DNA of 64,000 nucleotides, taken from IMG/VR virus record IMGVR_UViG_3300044643_000612, positions 20,338 through 84,337 of that record; one strand, given 5' to 3'. This DNA is from a virus. Shown piece by piece: positions 39,289-46,478 of the stretch; the first letter of the stretch is position 1; each line of letters begins with the position of its first letter. A model generated the notes under the pieces. It did no database searches, was not told where the DNA came from, and saw only the letters and a program-made list of their open reading frames with translations. The position numbers and the translations under genes are program-made.

Positions 39289-39752
39289 CTGAACCCGACG
39301 AGGCCCTGCTATGGGCGAGGGGGCAAACCGACGCACCCAGCCTACACCTTGTGTTGGGGCAAACCGAGACACCCGGCCTACACCTTATTATGGCCCACGG
39401 CTACCGCGCCGGGCAGGCCGCATCCGCCGAGAGGATCAAGGCGCTGGAGGAGGCTCTGGCGAAGGCGAACAAGCCCGAATGGTTCTATGGCGACCATGAG
39501 GCGTCTCCCGCCGACTCTGTGGATGAAGTCATTGAGGAAGCCCTTGAATGGGGCCTTCTCGGAGAGGCGGAACCGGGCCACATAGAAGTGTTTCAGATCA
39601 ACACGGCCCGCCCCTGCGCAACCGTTTGGGCCGTTGTTCGCATTCTCACAGTGGATGAGCGCGAGGCCCGCGACGACGGCTTTCTGTTTGACGTGACGGA
39701 GTGCGCCACGGAAGCCGAAGCCGAGGCCCTGCTCAAGGAGGCTGACCAGTGA
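39285..39752 (+). CDS. Hypothetical coiled-coil protein ending in KEADQ (155 aa)
   Basis: ATGA overlap with the previous gene. Contains the helix ASAERIKALEEALAKANK, shared with the next gene, and a C-terminal alpha/beta part. Its last codons (KEADQ, stop) are the repeated AAGGAGGCTGACCAGTGA cassette that supplies the ribosome site and GTG start of the following gene. Confidence 0.6.
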   Translation: MTEPDEALLWARGQTDAPSLHLVLGQTETPGLHLIMAHGYRAGQAASAERIKALEEALAKANKPEWFYGDHEASPADSVDEVIEEALEWGLLGEAEPGHIEVFQINTARPCATVWAVVRILTVDEREARDDGFLFDVTECATEAEAEALLKEADQ

Positions 39753-40012
39753 GTGATGATATTTTTGACCGGGCGCTGGATCGACGGAATGCCCTTATTA
39801 AAGAGCAACGCCGCAGGATCAAGGCGCTGGAGGAGGCTTTGCGGGGGCTGGCAAGCGCATCCACTGAGAGGATCGGGGCGCTGGAGGAGGCGTTGCGGGA
39901 AGTGATCGAAGATTACGATTGGGTCCAAGGCGGACCCGGTGATCGAGATTGGAACGTCCTCGACAACACCATAATTCGCGCCCGCAATCTGCTCAAGGAG
40001 GCTGACCAGTGA
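39749..40012 (+). CDS. Hypothetical coiled-coil protein ending in KEADQ (87 aa)
   Basis: GTG 39749 in the first cassette. Contains two copies of the heptad helix (RIKALEEALRGLA, ERIGALEEALREV), so it arose from the same repeated helix as its neighbour. Ends NLLKEADQ in the second cassette. Function unknown. Confidence 0.6.
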   Translation: MSDDIFDRALDRRNALIKEQRRRIKALEEALRGLASASTERIGALEEALREVIEDYDWVQGGPGDRDWNVLDNTIIRARNLLKEADQ

Positions 40013-40188
40013 AGATTTCTATTCGTCTCTCACAAACAGCACTGCCGATAACGATTAACAATGTAGTCAACACCAACACCAAGGGGCTATTCTACTGCGT
40101 TTATACAGAAGACGGAATCGTTCGGAAGTTTCCAATAATAACAATCTTCGACGTAACTGAGGGTTACAAGGAGGCTGCCAGTGAGTGA
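40009..40188 (+). CDS. Small beta-rich protein (59 aa)
   Basis: GTG 40009 in the second cassette. MKISIRLSQTALPITINNVV, then GLFYCVYTEDG and FPIITIFDVTEGYKEAASE. Unlike its neighbours it is AT-rich, Ile-rich and has no coiled coil, pointing to a separate origin. It ends in the third, slightly altered cassette. Confidence 0.55.
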   Translation: MKISIRLSQTALPITINNVVNTNTKGLFYCVYTEDGIVRKFPIITIFDVTEGYKEAASE

Positions 40189-40327
40189 CGATGAACGCAT
40201 TGAGGCACTGGAGGAGGAACTGGCTGTCGCGCTTATGCAAGTGAGCCTGTGGGCGCAGGCGCGGAGATATCAAATCGGCGGAATACCGACTACCGACGCC
40301 TTCCGGGCCCCGCGCTCTGCTCAATGA
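40181..40327 (+). CDS. Short coiled-coil protein (48 aa)
   Basis: GTG 40181 overlaps the preceding stop by eight bases. MSDDERIEALEEELAVALMQV again carries the RIEALEEEL helix of this gene family. The tail (FRAPRSAQ) ends in the fourth cassette. A truncated member of the local family. Confidence 0.5.
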   Translation: MSDDERIEALEEELAVALMQVSLWAQARRYQIGGIPTTDAFRAPRSAQ

Positions 40328-40336
40328 GGCTGACCA

Positions 40337-40687
40337 GTGAACAGCGCGAACTTAAGGATGGCGGTTATCACTTACAACGCCACGCTTCTTAACCAGTCAC
40401 AGGACAGTCGCGACCAACCCGCCGCTATGCGCGCCGCGCTTGCCCCGTTTCTTGAGCGCATCAAGCAACTAGAGGGCGAAAACGCAGAGTTAAAAGATTG
40501 GCGACGCAGGGCCGAAAAGATGATGTCCGTCATGAAGGCAAATGCAATCGACAACATCAACTCTCGGGCGCGGCCCCTGACCGGATTTGTTTCCACCTTG
40601 ACCGCAGAACAGAAGGAAGCGGCGATGTCGTATGAAGGTGACGACCACCACGGACCCGAGACCACCGCCAAGGAGGCTGACCAGTGA
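40337..40687 (+). CDS. Hypothetical coiled-coil protein ending in KEADQ (116 aa)
   Basis: GTG 40337 in the fourth cassette. Helix FLERIKQLEGENAELKDWRRRAEKMMSVMKA is a clear coiled coil. The middle resembles small phage proteins with 'RPLTGFVSTLTAEQKEAAMSYEGDDHHG'. Ends TAKEADQ in the fifth cassette. Confidence 0.6.
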   Translation: MNSANLRMAVITYNATLLNQSQDSRDQPAAMRAALAPFLERIKQLEGENAELKDWRRRAEKMMSVMKANAIDNINSRARPLTGFVSTLTAEQKEAAMSYEGDDHHGPETTAKEADQ

Positions 40688-40731
40688 GGCTAATGGTTGG
40701 GCGCACGACACGAAAGGACCCTTGGTCATGA
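40684..40731 (+). pseudogene. 5' remnant of a GcrA-like gene
   Basis: After the fifth cassette, GTG 40684 reads MRLMVGRTTRKDPWS and stops. The 22 bases at 40688-40709 are identical to 41072-41093, the start of the GcrA-like gene that begins MVGRTTWTEEQ. So an insertion or duplication seems to have separated a copy of that start from its body. Confidence 0.4.
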
Positions 40732-40907
40732 TGATTTCTCAAGAGACCTGCCTGCTGCTCATGCTCGTTATCGGCATGATATCTACTCTGGGTTTTCAAT
40801 GGTGGCCTGACTGGACAAAAGTGCAGCGGCGGCTGTCCATCTTGTGGATTGTGTTCTGGCTTGGCCCGCCTCTGTATTTCGTCTGGACCAAAGGAGTGCT
40901 GGGATGA
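40728..40907 (+). CDS. Two-TM small membrane protein (59 aa)
   Basis: ATG 40728 (a second ATG follows directly) behind AAAGGA. Segments TCLLLMLVIGMISTLGF and LSILWIVFWLGPPLYFVW span the membrane. Not recognised. Confidence 0.55.
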   Translation: MMISQETCLLLMLVIGMISTLGFQWWPDWTKVQRRLSILWIVFWLGPPLYFVWTKGVLG

Positions 40908-41077
40908 CCTATCCGCCCGAACTGCAAGCCTACTACGACGCCCACGACCGAATGATGAATCAGGAGCGGACCGCAGATCAATTGGCGTGGTGGCCTGTCC
41001 AATACGGCTACTACAAGGTCGCCCGATACAACGCTGTCAAGGCTGGCTATCTGCCCGAGACGCCGGAGTTTGGCTAA
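40904..41077 (+). CDS. Hypothetical small protein (57 aa)
   Basis: ATG 40904 overlaps the preceding stop, with AAGGAG upstream. MTYPPELQAYYDAHDRMMNQ, then WWPVQYGYYKVARYNAVKAGYL; Tyr-rich. TAATG overlap with the GcrA-like gene. Not recognised. Confidence 0.55.
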   Translation: MTYPPELQAYYDAHDRMMNQERTADQLAWWPVQYGYYKVARYNAVKAGYLPETPEFG

Positions 41078-41271
41078 TGGTTGGGCGCACGACGTGGACG
41101 GAAGAACAGCACGCTAAGGTGGTGGAGCTGTGGGAGGCGGGGCATACCGCTGCCGAGATAGGTAAAGAGATGGGCAAGACCCGGAACGCCATCCTCGGAC
41201 ACGTTAACCGGAGAGGTATTAGCCGTAACGGAGCCCTCCAGTCGTGGTGGAGGAAGCCGGATGAAGGTTAA
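41077..41271 (+). CDS. GcrA-like DNA-binding domain alone (64 aa)
   Basis: TWTEEQHAKVVELWEAGHTAAEIGKEMGKTRNAILGHVNRRGI is the GcrA-type HTH, closely parallel to residues 1-45 of the protein at 20262-20702. The Cys-rich sigma-binding domain is missing; the protein ends shortly after (WWRKPDEG). It may act as a competitor of host GcrA or as a plain DNA-binding protein. Confidence 0.75.
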   Translation: MVGRTTWTEEQHAKVVELWEAGHTAAEIGKEMGKTRNAILGHVNRRGISRNGALQSWWRKPDEG

Positions 41272-41509
41272 GGAGGTTCACGCCGGGAGACTGTACCGGG
41301 TAAAAAAGACTAAACTTAGCGAGTATGATTTCGTAAAGGGCGGCGGACATCTGTGGGTAGCAGAAGAGTCTGGAAACCTAATGTCGGGGAACGTTTACGT
41401 CGCAAAGGCCTACTTGTTTCGTTCTGTGGCTACTGGAGTAGTCATTCGCGCGAACGGAATACTTTTTGACTCTCTTGGGCTGGAGGAAGCCGATGGCGGC
41501 GACACCTGA
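41261..41509 (+). CDS. Hypothetical protein (82 aa)
   Basis: ATG 41261 overlaps the previous stop. KVKEVHAGRLYRVKKTKLSEYDFVKGG with further beta strands (LFRSVATGVVIRANGILF) suggests a small barrel. Its end overlaps the VRR-NUC start. Not recognised. Confidence 0.55.
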   Translation: MKVKEVHAGRLYRVKKTKLSEYDFVKGGGHLWVAEESGNLMSGNVYVAKAYLFRSVATGVVIRANGILFDSLGLEEADGGDT

Positions 41510-41801
41510 GAAGAAGGTTAAGGCCCGGGTGGAGGCCATGCTCAAGGCGAAGGGGGTTTACTATTTCTTCCCGGCTACGCATGGTTACGGGCGGAGCGGA
41601 GTCCCTGACATCATCGCCTGCGACCGGGGACGGTTCCTCGCCATAGAGTGCAAGGCTGCGGGGGGTAAGCTTACGGCGCTACAGGAGCGGGAGATTACCC
41701 GTATTAGAGTAGAAGGCGGCGTGGCACTCGTCATCCACGAAGACAACTTCCACGAGTTAGAGCAAGCGTTAGAGCAAGCGCTGGAGTATACATGCCTTTA
41801 A
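41493..41801 (+). CDS. VRR-NUC domain nuclease (102 aa)
   Basis: I chose ATG 41493 with GGAGGAAG upstream. KKVKARVEAMLKAKGVYYFFP, the catalytic GRSGVPDIIACDRGRFLAIECKAAGGKLTALQ with D...E-x-K, and IRVEGGVALVIHED complete the fold. Counterpart of 20686-21012, but diverged and upstream rather than downstream of the polymerase. Likely cuts branched DNA. Confidence 0.85.
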   Translation: MAATPEKKVKARVEAMLKAKGVYYFFPATHGYGRSGVPDIIACDRGRFLAIECKAAGGKLTALQEREITRIRVEGGVALVIHEDNFHELEQALEQALEYTCL

Positions 41802-44500
41802 TTGTCTGCGATTTCGAAACATATTACGACTCCGACTTCAGCCTGTCTAAGATGACGACGGAGGAATACATCCGAAGTCCTCGGTTTGAGGTGATCGGCG
41901 TAAGTGTAAAGGTGGATAGCGAGCCGCCCCGGTGGTTCTCCGGTACCATGCCTGACATTCAGAAGTGGCTCCTGCGCTTCCCGTGGGAAACCTCCATCGC
42001 CGTGGCGCACAACGCTGCCTTCGACATGGCCATCCTGAACTGGAGTTTTGGCATTATCCCGGCGAGGATCGCGGACACGCTCTCTATGGCTAGGGCGATA
42101 GACGGACCGGATGCAGGCAACAGCCTCGCCAAGCTGGCAGAGCGCCACGGTCTCGGGGCCAAGGGCAACGAGGTTATCAACGCGCTAGGCAAACGCCGAC
42201 TGGATTTCTCCACGGCACAGCTGGCGGCTTACGGCGAGTACTGCTGCAACGACGCCGACCTGACCTACGACCTGTTCCAGAAGCAAGTGGCGGGCTTCCC
42301 GCTAAGCGAGCTCCGGGTGATCGACCTAACCATACGCATGTTCACCGAGCCGGTACTGCGACTGAGCCAACCGGTGTTGGACGGCCACCTCACTGAGGTG
42401 CTGGACCGCAAGGCGAAACTTCTCGATGGGTTAGGCGTCTCCACCGAAGCCCTTATGAGCAACGACAAGCTGGCTAAGGTCCTTGCAGACCTAGGTGTGG
42501 AGCCCCCGACTAAGACCAGCCCCACCACGGGCAAAGTGGCTTGGGCCTTCGCTAAGAACGACGAGGGGTTTAAGGCCCTACTGGAACATGAGGACGAGCG
42601 CGTCCAAGCCATTGTGGCTGCGCGGCTAGGGATCAAGTCCACGTTGGAGGAGACCCGGACCGAGCGGTTCATCGACATCTCCAAGCGCGGGACCCTGCCC
42701 GTACCCCTACGCTACTACGCAGCTCACACGGGGCGCTGGGGTGGCGACGACAAGATCAACCTCCAGAACCTGCCGCGCAAATCCCCACTCAAGAAATCCA
42801 TGCGCGCGCCCAAGGGGTTCCTGTTGGTGGACTGCGACTCCAGCCAGATTGAAGCGCGGACCCTAGCTTGGCTGGCCGGACAAGACGACCTTGTCCAGTT
42901 CTTCGAGAAGAACAACGCCGAGATCGCGGCGGGCGTTGCCAAGGCGGACATGCAGTTCGACCCCTACAAGATCATGGCCTCCGGCATCTACGGGGTACCT
43001 GTGTCGGAGGTGACGGACGACATGCGCTTCGTAGGCAAGACAACTATACTGGGTTGTATTGCCGAGGGAACCCCGGTACTAACTGATCGCGGCTGGGTAG
43101 CGATTGAGGAGGTAACTACCTCTGACCGGCTGTGGGACGGAGAGGAGTGGGTATGCCACCAAGGGCTAGTGCAGAAAGGCACCAAAGAAACGTTGAGTCT
43201 TTGCGGGCTTTGGTTGACGCCGGATCACAAAGTGTTGTGCGGGACCCAGTGGCTGCAAGCGCACTCAGTGGTTCAAGACAGAAATACCCTCTCCCAAGCG
43301 TTGGATACAGGAGCGGTCAGCTGGTTGTGTCCGGATACGTCAAAGGGCCAAGGAGAGGGGTACTATCCATCATCGTGCGGTGCGACTGCGGGTTCCCAGA
43401 ATACACCGTTGATAGGCACAACTTCAAGGACTTCAAAAGCACCCGATGCCCCCTCTGCGGTAGACGGGAAGGACACCGAAAACGTTATTGGAAGTATATA
43501 TCGGCGCTCCCCGACACTGCGCACCGAGAGCGACTGCTCAACCGACTATCGGCTGCTATCAGCCGCTGCCACGCACCCAATAACCGGATGTACGCAGACT
43601 ACGGAGGTAGGGGTATCGCAGTATACAAACAGTGGAGAGCTGACCGCGCCGAGTTCCTACGGTACGTCCAAACAGTGTCCGGGTGGGACAACCCAGAGTT
43701 CGATATGGACCGTACAGACAACAACCGGGGGTATGAACCCGGAAACATCCGGTTTGTCTCTAGGGCGGAAAACCACGCCAACCGAAGAAAGGTCAGCATT
43801 CTCCAGACGGAACTTGATGACCTACGACATCGCCTACGCCGGGCCGAGGAACAGATACACAGTTGCGACGGATGCCGGTCCAATTATCGTTCATAACTGT
43901 GGCTACGGCATGGGAGCAGCGAAGTTCCAAGGCCAGCTCAAAAACTTCAACGTGGATATGGACCTTGAGGAGTGTAAGCGGATCATCACTGTGTACCGAC
44001 GCACCTACCCGCGCATCGTGGAGTTCTGGGACAAGGCCGACATGGCACTGGAAGCCATGATGCAGGGGATGACCGCCCCTCTGGACGACCACGGGGTTTT
44101 GCTCGTTGGGAAGGACAACTCCATCCGGCTGCCGAACTCCCTGCTTCTCCGCTACGACAATCTCCGTAAGTGGGTGGACCCCAAGGATGGCAAGACGCGG
44201 ACCATCTACGACACCAAGAAGGGCAAGAGCATTGTGCCCAAGTCCACTTGGGGCGGCGCGGTCACGGAAAACGTCTGTCAGGCGGTGGCTAGGATCATCA
44301 TCGCGTGGCAGATGCTGAAGATCGCGGAGAAGTACAAGGTCGCCATGACCGTCCACGACAGCGTGGTCGCCGTGGTTCCGGAAGCCGAGGCCGACGAGGC
44401 CCGCAAGTATATAGAGACGTGTATGCAAGCCCGCCCACCGTGGGCTAAGGGCTTGCCCCTTAACTGTGAGAGCAAGATGGGAGAGACCTATGGCGGATGA
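41792..44500 (+). CDS. DNA polymerase A with in-frame intein (902 aa; about 621 aa after splicing)
   Basis: ATG 41792 overlaps VRR-NUC. Exonuclease: VCDFETYYD (Asp7, Glu9), VAHNAAFDMAIL, EYCCNDADLTYDLF. Polymerase: HTGRWGGDDKINLQNLPRK, motif A VDCDSSQIEARTLAW (Asp349, Glu354), motif B GKTTILG...CGYGMGAAKF, motif C TVHDS near 855, with Ser where family A usually has Glu. An intein of 281 residues (422-702) interrupts motif B. Its linker is a Ser/Thr-rich sequence of no evident fold because the same DNA encodes an HNH nuclease in another frame. Adjacent VRR-NUC and SSB-type genes complete a replisome. Confidence 0.9.
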   Translation: MPLIVCDFETYYDSDFSLSKMTTEEYIRSPRFEVIGVSVKVDSEPPRWFSGTMPDIQKWLLRFPWETSIAVAHNAAFDMAILNWSFGIIPARIADTLSMARAIDGPDAGNSLAKLAERHGLGAKGNEVINALGKRRLDFSTAQLAAYGEYCCNDADLTYDLFQKQVAGFPLSELRVIDLTIRMFTEPVLRLSQPVLDGHLTEVLDRKAKLLDGLGVSTEALMSNDKLAKVLADLGVEPPTKTSPTTGKVAWAFAKNDEGFKALLEHEDERVQAIVAARLGIKSTLEETRTERFIDISKRGTLPVPLRYYAAHTGRWGGDDKINLQNLPRKSPLKKSMRAPKGFLLVDCDSSQIEARTLAWLAGQDDLVQFFEKNNAEIAAGVAKADMQFDPYKIMASGIYGVPVSEVTDDMRFVGKTTILGCIAEGTPVLTDRGWVAIEEVTTSDRLWDGEEWVCHQGLVQKGTKETLSLCGLWLTPDHKVLCGTQWLQAHSVVQDRNTLSQALDTGAVSWLCPDTSKGQGEGYYPSSCGATAGSQNTPLIGTTSRTSKAPDAPSAVDGKDTENVIGSIYRRSPTLRTESDCSTDYRLLSAAATHPITGCTQTTEVGVSQYTNSGELTAPSSYGTSKQCPGGTTQSSIWTVQTTTGGMNPETSGLSLGRKTTPTEERSAFSRRNLMTYDIAYAGPRNRYTVATDAGPIIVHNCGYGMGAAKFQGQLKNFNVDMDLEECKRIITVYRRTYPRIVEFWDKADMALEAMMQGMTAPLDDHGVLLVGKDNSIRLPNSLLLRYDNLRKWVDPKDGKTRTIYDTKKGKSIVPKSTWGGAVTENVCQAVARIIIAWQMLKIAEKYKVAMTVHDSVVAVVPEAEADEARKYIETCMQARPPWAKGLPLNCESKMGETYGG
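43055..43897 (+). other. Intein in DNA polymerase motif B (281 codons)
   Basis: Begins with Cys422 (CIAEGTPVLTDRGWVAIEEV, block A), has TPDH (block B) in LWLTPDHKVLCG, and ends with block F TYDIAYAGPRNRY and block G IIVHN followed by Cys703. All residues needed for standard class 1 splicing are present. About 150 codons between blocks B and F lack LAGLIDADG motifs or any recognisable domain in this frame. Confidence 0.85.
43132..43896 (+). CDS. HNH homing endonuclease overprinted on the polymerase intein (up to 254 aa)
   Basis: In the +2 frame relative to the polymerase. A zinc-binding N-terminal module (RCDCG...STRCPLCGRREG) is followed by the HNH core: RLSAAISRCHAPNNRMYADYGGRGIAVYKQW, FLRYVQTVSGW, DMDRTDNNRGYEPGNIRFVSRAENHANRR. 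This is the phage 'YGGRGI' HNH family of mobile nucleases. The true start is uncertain; the recognisable part begins near 43290 (PLPSVGYRSGQLVV), and residues before it may be untranslated in this frame. The stop lies in the last intein codons, so the gene is nested entirely inside the intein. Confidence 0.8.
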   Translation: MGRRGVGMPPRASAERHQRNVESLRALVDAGSQSVVRDPVAASALSGSRQKYPLPSVGYRSGQLVVSGYVKGPRRGVLSIIVRCDCGFPEYTVDRHNFKDFKSTRCPLCGRREGHRKRYWKYISALPDTAHRERLLNRLSAAISRCHAPNNRMYADYGGRGIAVYKQWRADRAEFLRYVQTVSGWDNPEFDMDRTDNNRGYEPGNIRFVSRAENHANRRKVSILQTELDDLRHRLRRAEEQIHSCDGCRSNYRS

Positions 44501-44978
44501 ACCGCAACTGCACGACCTGACCAAGCTGCTACTGACGCGGCTGGAGAGCAACCCGGAGGAGTTCAGCAGAGAGAGCCACTTGAAGGCGTACAAGTGGCAC
44601 AAGGCCGTCGAGACGGTGCGTGAGCACGGGGCCAAGGCGGACAAGGAGACCCTGAACGCCGCCCTGCACAAGTTCCAAATGGACGAGGCGCACGTAGATG
44701 CGTTGAAGCTGCTTATGAATGGGGACGGGGACGGTGTAGCTCTTAGGTCTACCAAACACCCGACCGGTTACGCTGCTGGGCTATCGGGTCATACGCCCGG
44801 AAACGCTGGTAACGGTGGTCCCGGCGGAATGAACGTTAATATAGGTCCATACAGCCCCCGGAACCTGACGCCGGAAGAAGCGCTAGCGATAATTCAAGCC
44901 TCGCCGCAGCCACTGAGCGTTCCGACTACCAACGCACTCACGTCATTCGGGCAAATCAAAAAGAGGCTAGGGCTATGA
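44490..44978 (+). CDS. Hypothetical protein (162 aa)
   Basis: ATG 44490 within the end of the polymerase gene, behind GGGAGAG. The helical N-terminus (LHDLTKLLLTRLESNPEEFSRESHLKAYKWHKAVETVREHGAKADKETLNAALHKFQMDEAHVDALKLL) looks like a complete helical domain. A Gly/Asn-rich linker and a short end follow. Not recognised; tightly linked to the polymerase. Confidence 0.6.
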   Translation: MADEPQLHDLTKLLLTRLESNPEEFSRESHLKAYKWHKAVETVREHGAKADKETLNAALHKFQMDEAHVDALKLLMNGDGDGVALRSTKHPTGYAAGLSGHTPGNAGNGGPGGMNVNIGPYSPRNLTPEEALAIIQASPQPLSVPTTNALTSFGQIKKRLGL

Positions 44979-45577
44979 GCAACGACTACGAGTTTACCAA
45001 GGATTGGTTTGCCCACGCGCCGGAGGTCTGGGAGCACCTGATCCCCATGCTTCCCGGTACGCCGGGGGAGCGTAGCTTCCTAGAGATCGGCTCTTACGAG
45101 GGGCGCAGCGCCGTCTGGATCGCGGAAAACATGATGGAGGAAGGCGACACCCTTCTCTGTATCGACACGTGGAAGGGAGGCGAGGAGCACTCCGGGGAAG
45201 ACATGCTGGAGGTACACCAGCGGTTCCTCAGGAACATGGAGAAGCTTGAGAACCTAAAGCAGGTAAACTGGGGTTTTGTCCGCGCCCCTTCGGCGGCGGC
45301 GATTGCGAGCTACTTCAGCGGACGGCAACCTCTACTCGCCTTCATCTACATCGACGGGTCACATCAAGCTAAGGACGTCCTGACCGACGCCTGCATGGCG
45401 TGGCAAGTGCTCGCCCCCGGGGGCATCATGGTCTTTGACGACTACCTGTGGGGCGACCCTCGCGACGTCCTTCACAGACCCAAGCTGGCCATCGACGCCT
45501 TCGTCAACATCTTCGCGGAGGACCTGACGGTCCTGCATGTGGGTCACCAGCTAGCCATTAAGAGGAATGAGGGATGA
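44975..45577 (+). CDS. Class I SAM-dependent methyltransferase (200 aa)
   Basis: ATGA overlap. SAM-binding motif I is FLEIGSYEGRSAVWI (near residue 35), motif II IDTWKGGEEH, and the motif IV region is FIYIDGSHQAKDVLTDACMAWQVLAPGGIMVFDDYLWG, matching the Methyltransf_24 group. The substrate is not evident; there is no DPPY/PC motif, so it is not a typical DNA base methylase. A small molecule or sugar target is more usual for this group. Confidence 0.8.
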   Translation: MSNDYEFTKDWFAHAPEVWEHLIPMLPGTPGERSFLEIGSYEGRSAVWIAENMMEEGDTLLCIDTWKGGEEHSGEDMLEVHQRFLRNMEKLENLKQVNWGFVRAPSAAAIASYFSGRQPLLAFIYIDGSHQAKDVLTDACMAWQVLAPGGIMVFDDYLWGDPRDVLHRPKLAIDAFVNIFAEDLTVLHVGHQLAIKRNEG

Positions 45578-45807
45578 CCAAGCCCCTCGCAGGCACCATA
45601 CCTCCCCGCATTCGGGACGCCCTAGAGGAGACCCAGTTACCGTGGACCCTCGAAATCGGGGGCAAGCACTGGAAAATTAAACTCGCAGGGAGGTTTGTCG
45701 GCGTCCTCCCAAAGAGTAAGAAGGCACACGAAGCGGACCTTCGTCCTACGCTGAACACCATTTCCCAAATCCGCAGGGTAGCGCGGGAAATCCGAGGAAC
45801 CCCATGA
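45574..45807 (+). CDS. Conserved small phage protein (77 aa)
   Basis: LPWTLEIGGKHWKIKLAGRFVGVLPKSKK and NTISQIRRVAREIRG resemble the HicA-like small phage proteins with 'GGKHWKI' and a final 'IRRxAR'. A catalytic HicA His may be the one in GKHW. No HicB partner is next to it. Function uncertain. Confidence 0.6.
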   Translation: MTKPLAGTIPPRIRDALEETQLPWTLEIGGKHWKIKLAGRFVGVLPKSKKAHEADLRPTLNTISQIRRVAREIRGTP

Positions 45808-46478
45808 CTGCATGGTCCTACAGCAGCATCAAGACCTTCGACCAGTGCCCAAAAAAGTTCTTCCACCTGCGGGTGGCCAAGGACGTGGAGGACGTCGCGG
45901 GTCCTGAGGCGAGCTATGGGACCGATGTCCACAAGGCTGCCGAGCTATACATCAAGGACGGGACGCCGATCCCCGAGAAGTACGCCTTCATTCGGCCATA
46001 CGTTGAAGAACTGGATAGGCGCGCAGGGGTAAAGTACGCCGAACTGAAGGTAGGGGTGCGCAAGGAAGACGGTGCCTACCTGCCATGCGGGTTCTTCGAC
46101 AAGGGCGTCTGGTACCGGGGGGTAATCGACCTACTGGTTGTGGACGGAGCCCGCGCATGGATGGTGGACTACAAGACCGGCAAGAGCGCCAAGTACGCCG
46201 ACATGAAGCAGCTGGACCTGATGGCGGGCGCTGTATTCACCCACTTCCCCGAGGTGAAGACCATTAAGTCGGGCCTTCTGTACGTCGTAAGCAAAGAGTT
46301 CCCGAAGAAGACCCACGTGCGGGAGAAGCAGGGCGAGTACCTGTCTGTCTTCTCCACCCAGCTTGACCGACTGGACAGTGCCATGGAGAATGGGGTGTGG
46401 AACCCCAAGCAGGGTCCGTTGTGCGGCTGGTGCCCGGTGAAAGCCTGCGAGCACAATCAACCGAGGAGGGGCTGGTGA
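45804..46478 (+). CDS. PD-(D/E)XK exonuclease, RecB/Cas4-like (224 aa)
   Basis: WSYSSIKTFDQCPKKFFHLRVAKDV (Cys1), ASYGTDVHKAAELYIKDG (His), YRGVIDLLVVDGARAWMVDYKTGKSAKY (D...D-x-K) and the C-terminal CGWCPVKACEHN give the full RecB-family nuclease layout with a possible 4-Cys cluster. It is shorter than the DUF2800 enzyme at 25072 but likely does the same job of end resection. GTGA overlap with the next gene. Confidence 0.85.
   Translation: MTAWSYSSIKTFDQCPKKFFHLRVAKDVEDVAGPEASYGTDVHKAAELYIKDGTPIPEKYAFIRPYVEELDRRAGVKYAELKVGVRKEDGAYLPCGFFDKGVWYRGVIDLLVVDGARAWMVDYKTGKSAKYADMKQLDLMAGAVFTHFPEVKTIKSGLLYVVSKEFPKKTHVREKQGEYLSVFSTQLDRLDSAMENGVWNPKQGPLCGWCPVKACEHNQPRRGW

Larger units (their letters stand above)
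39735..40687 (+). repeat. Repeated stop/RBS/start cassette AAGGAGGCTGACCAGTGA
   Basis: Five copies, at 39735-39752, 39995-40012, 40168-40184 (one-base deletion), 40323-40340 (AATGAGG form) and 40670-40687. Each ends one gene with (K)EADQ or a variant, supplies AAGGAGG to the next and overlaps its stop with a GTG start (GTGA) or a near one. Confidence 0.85.
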
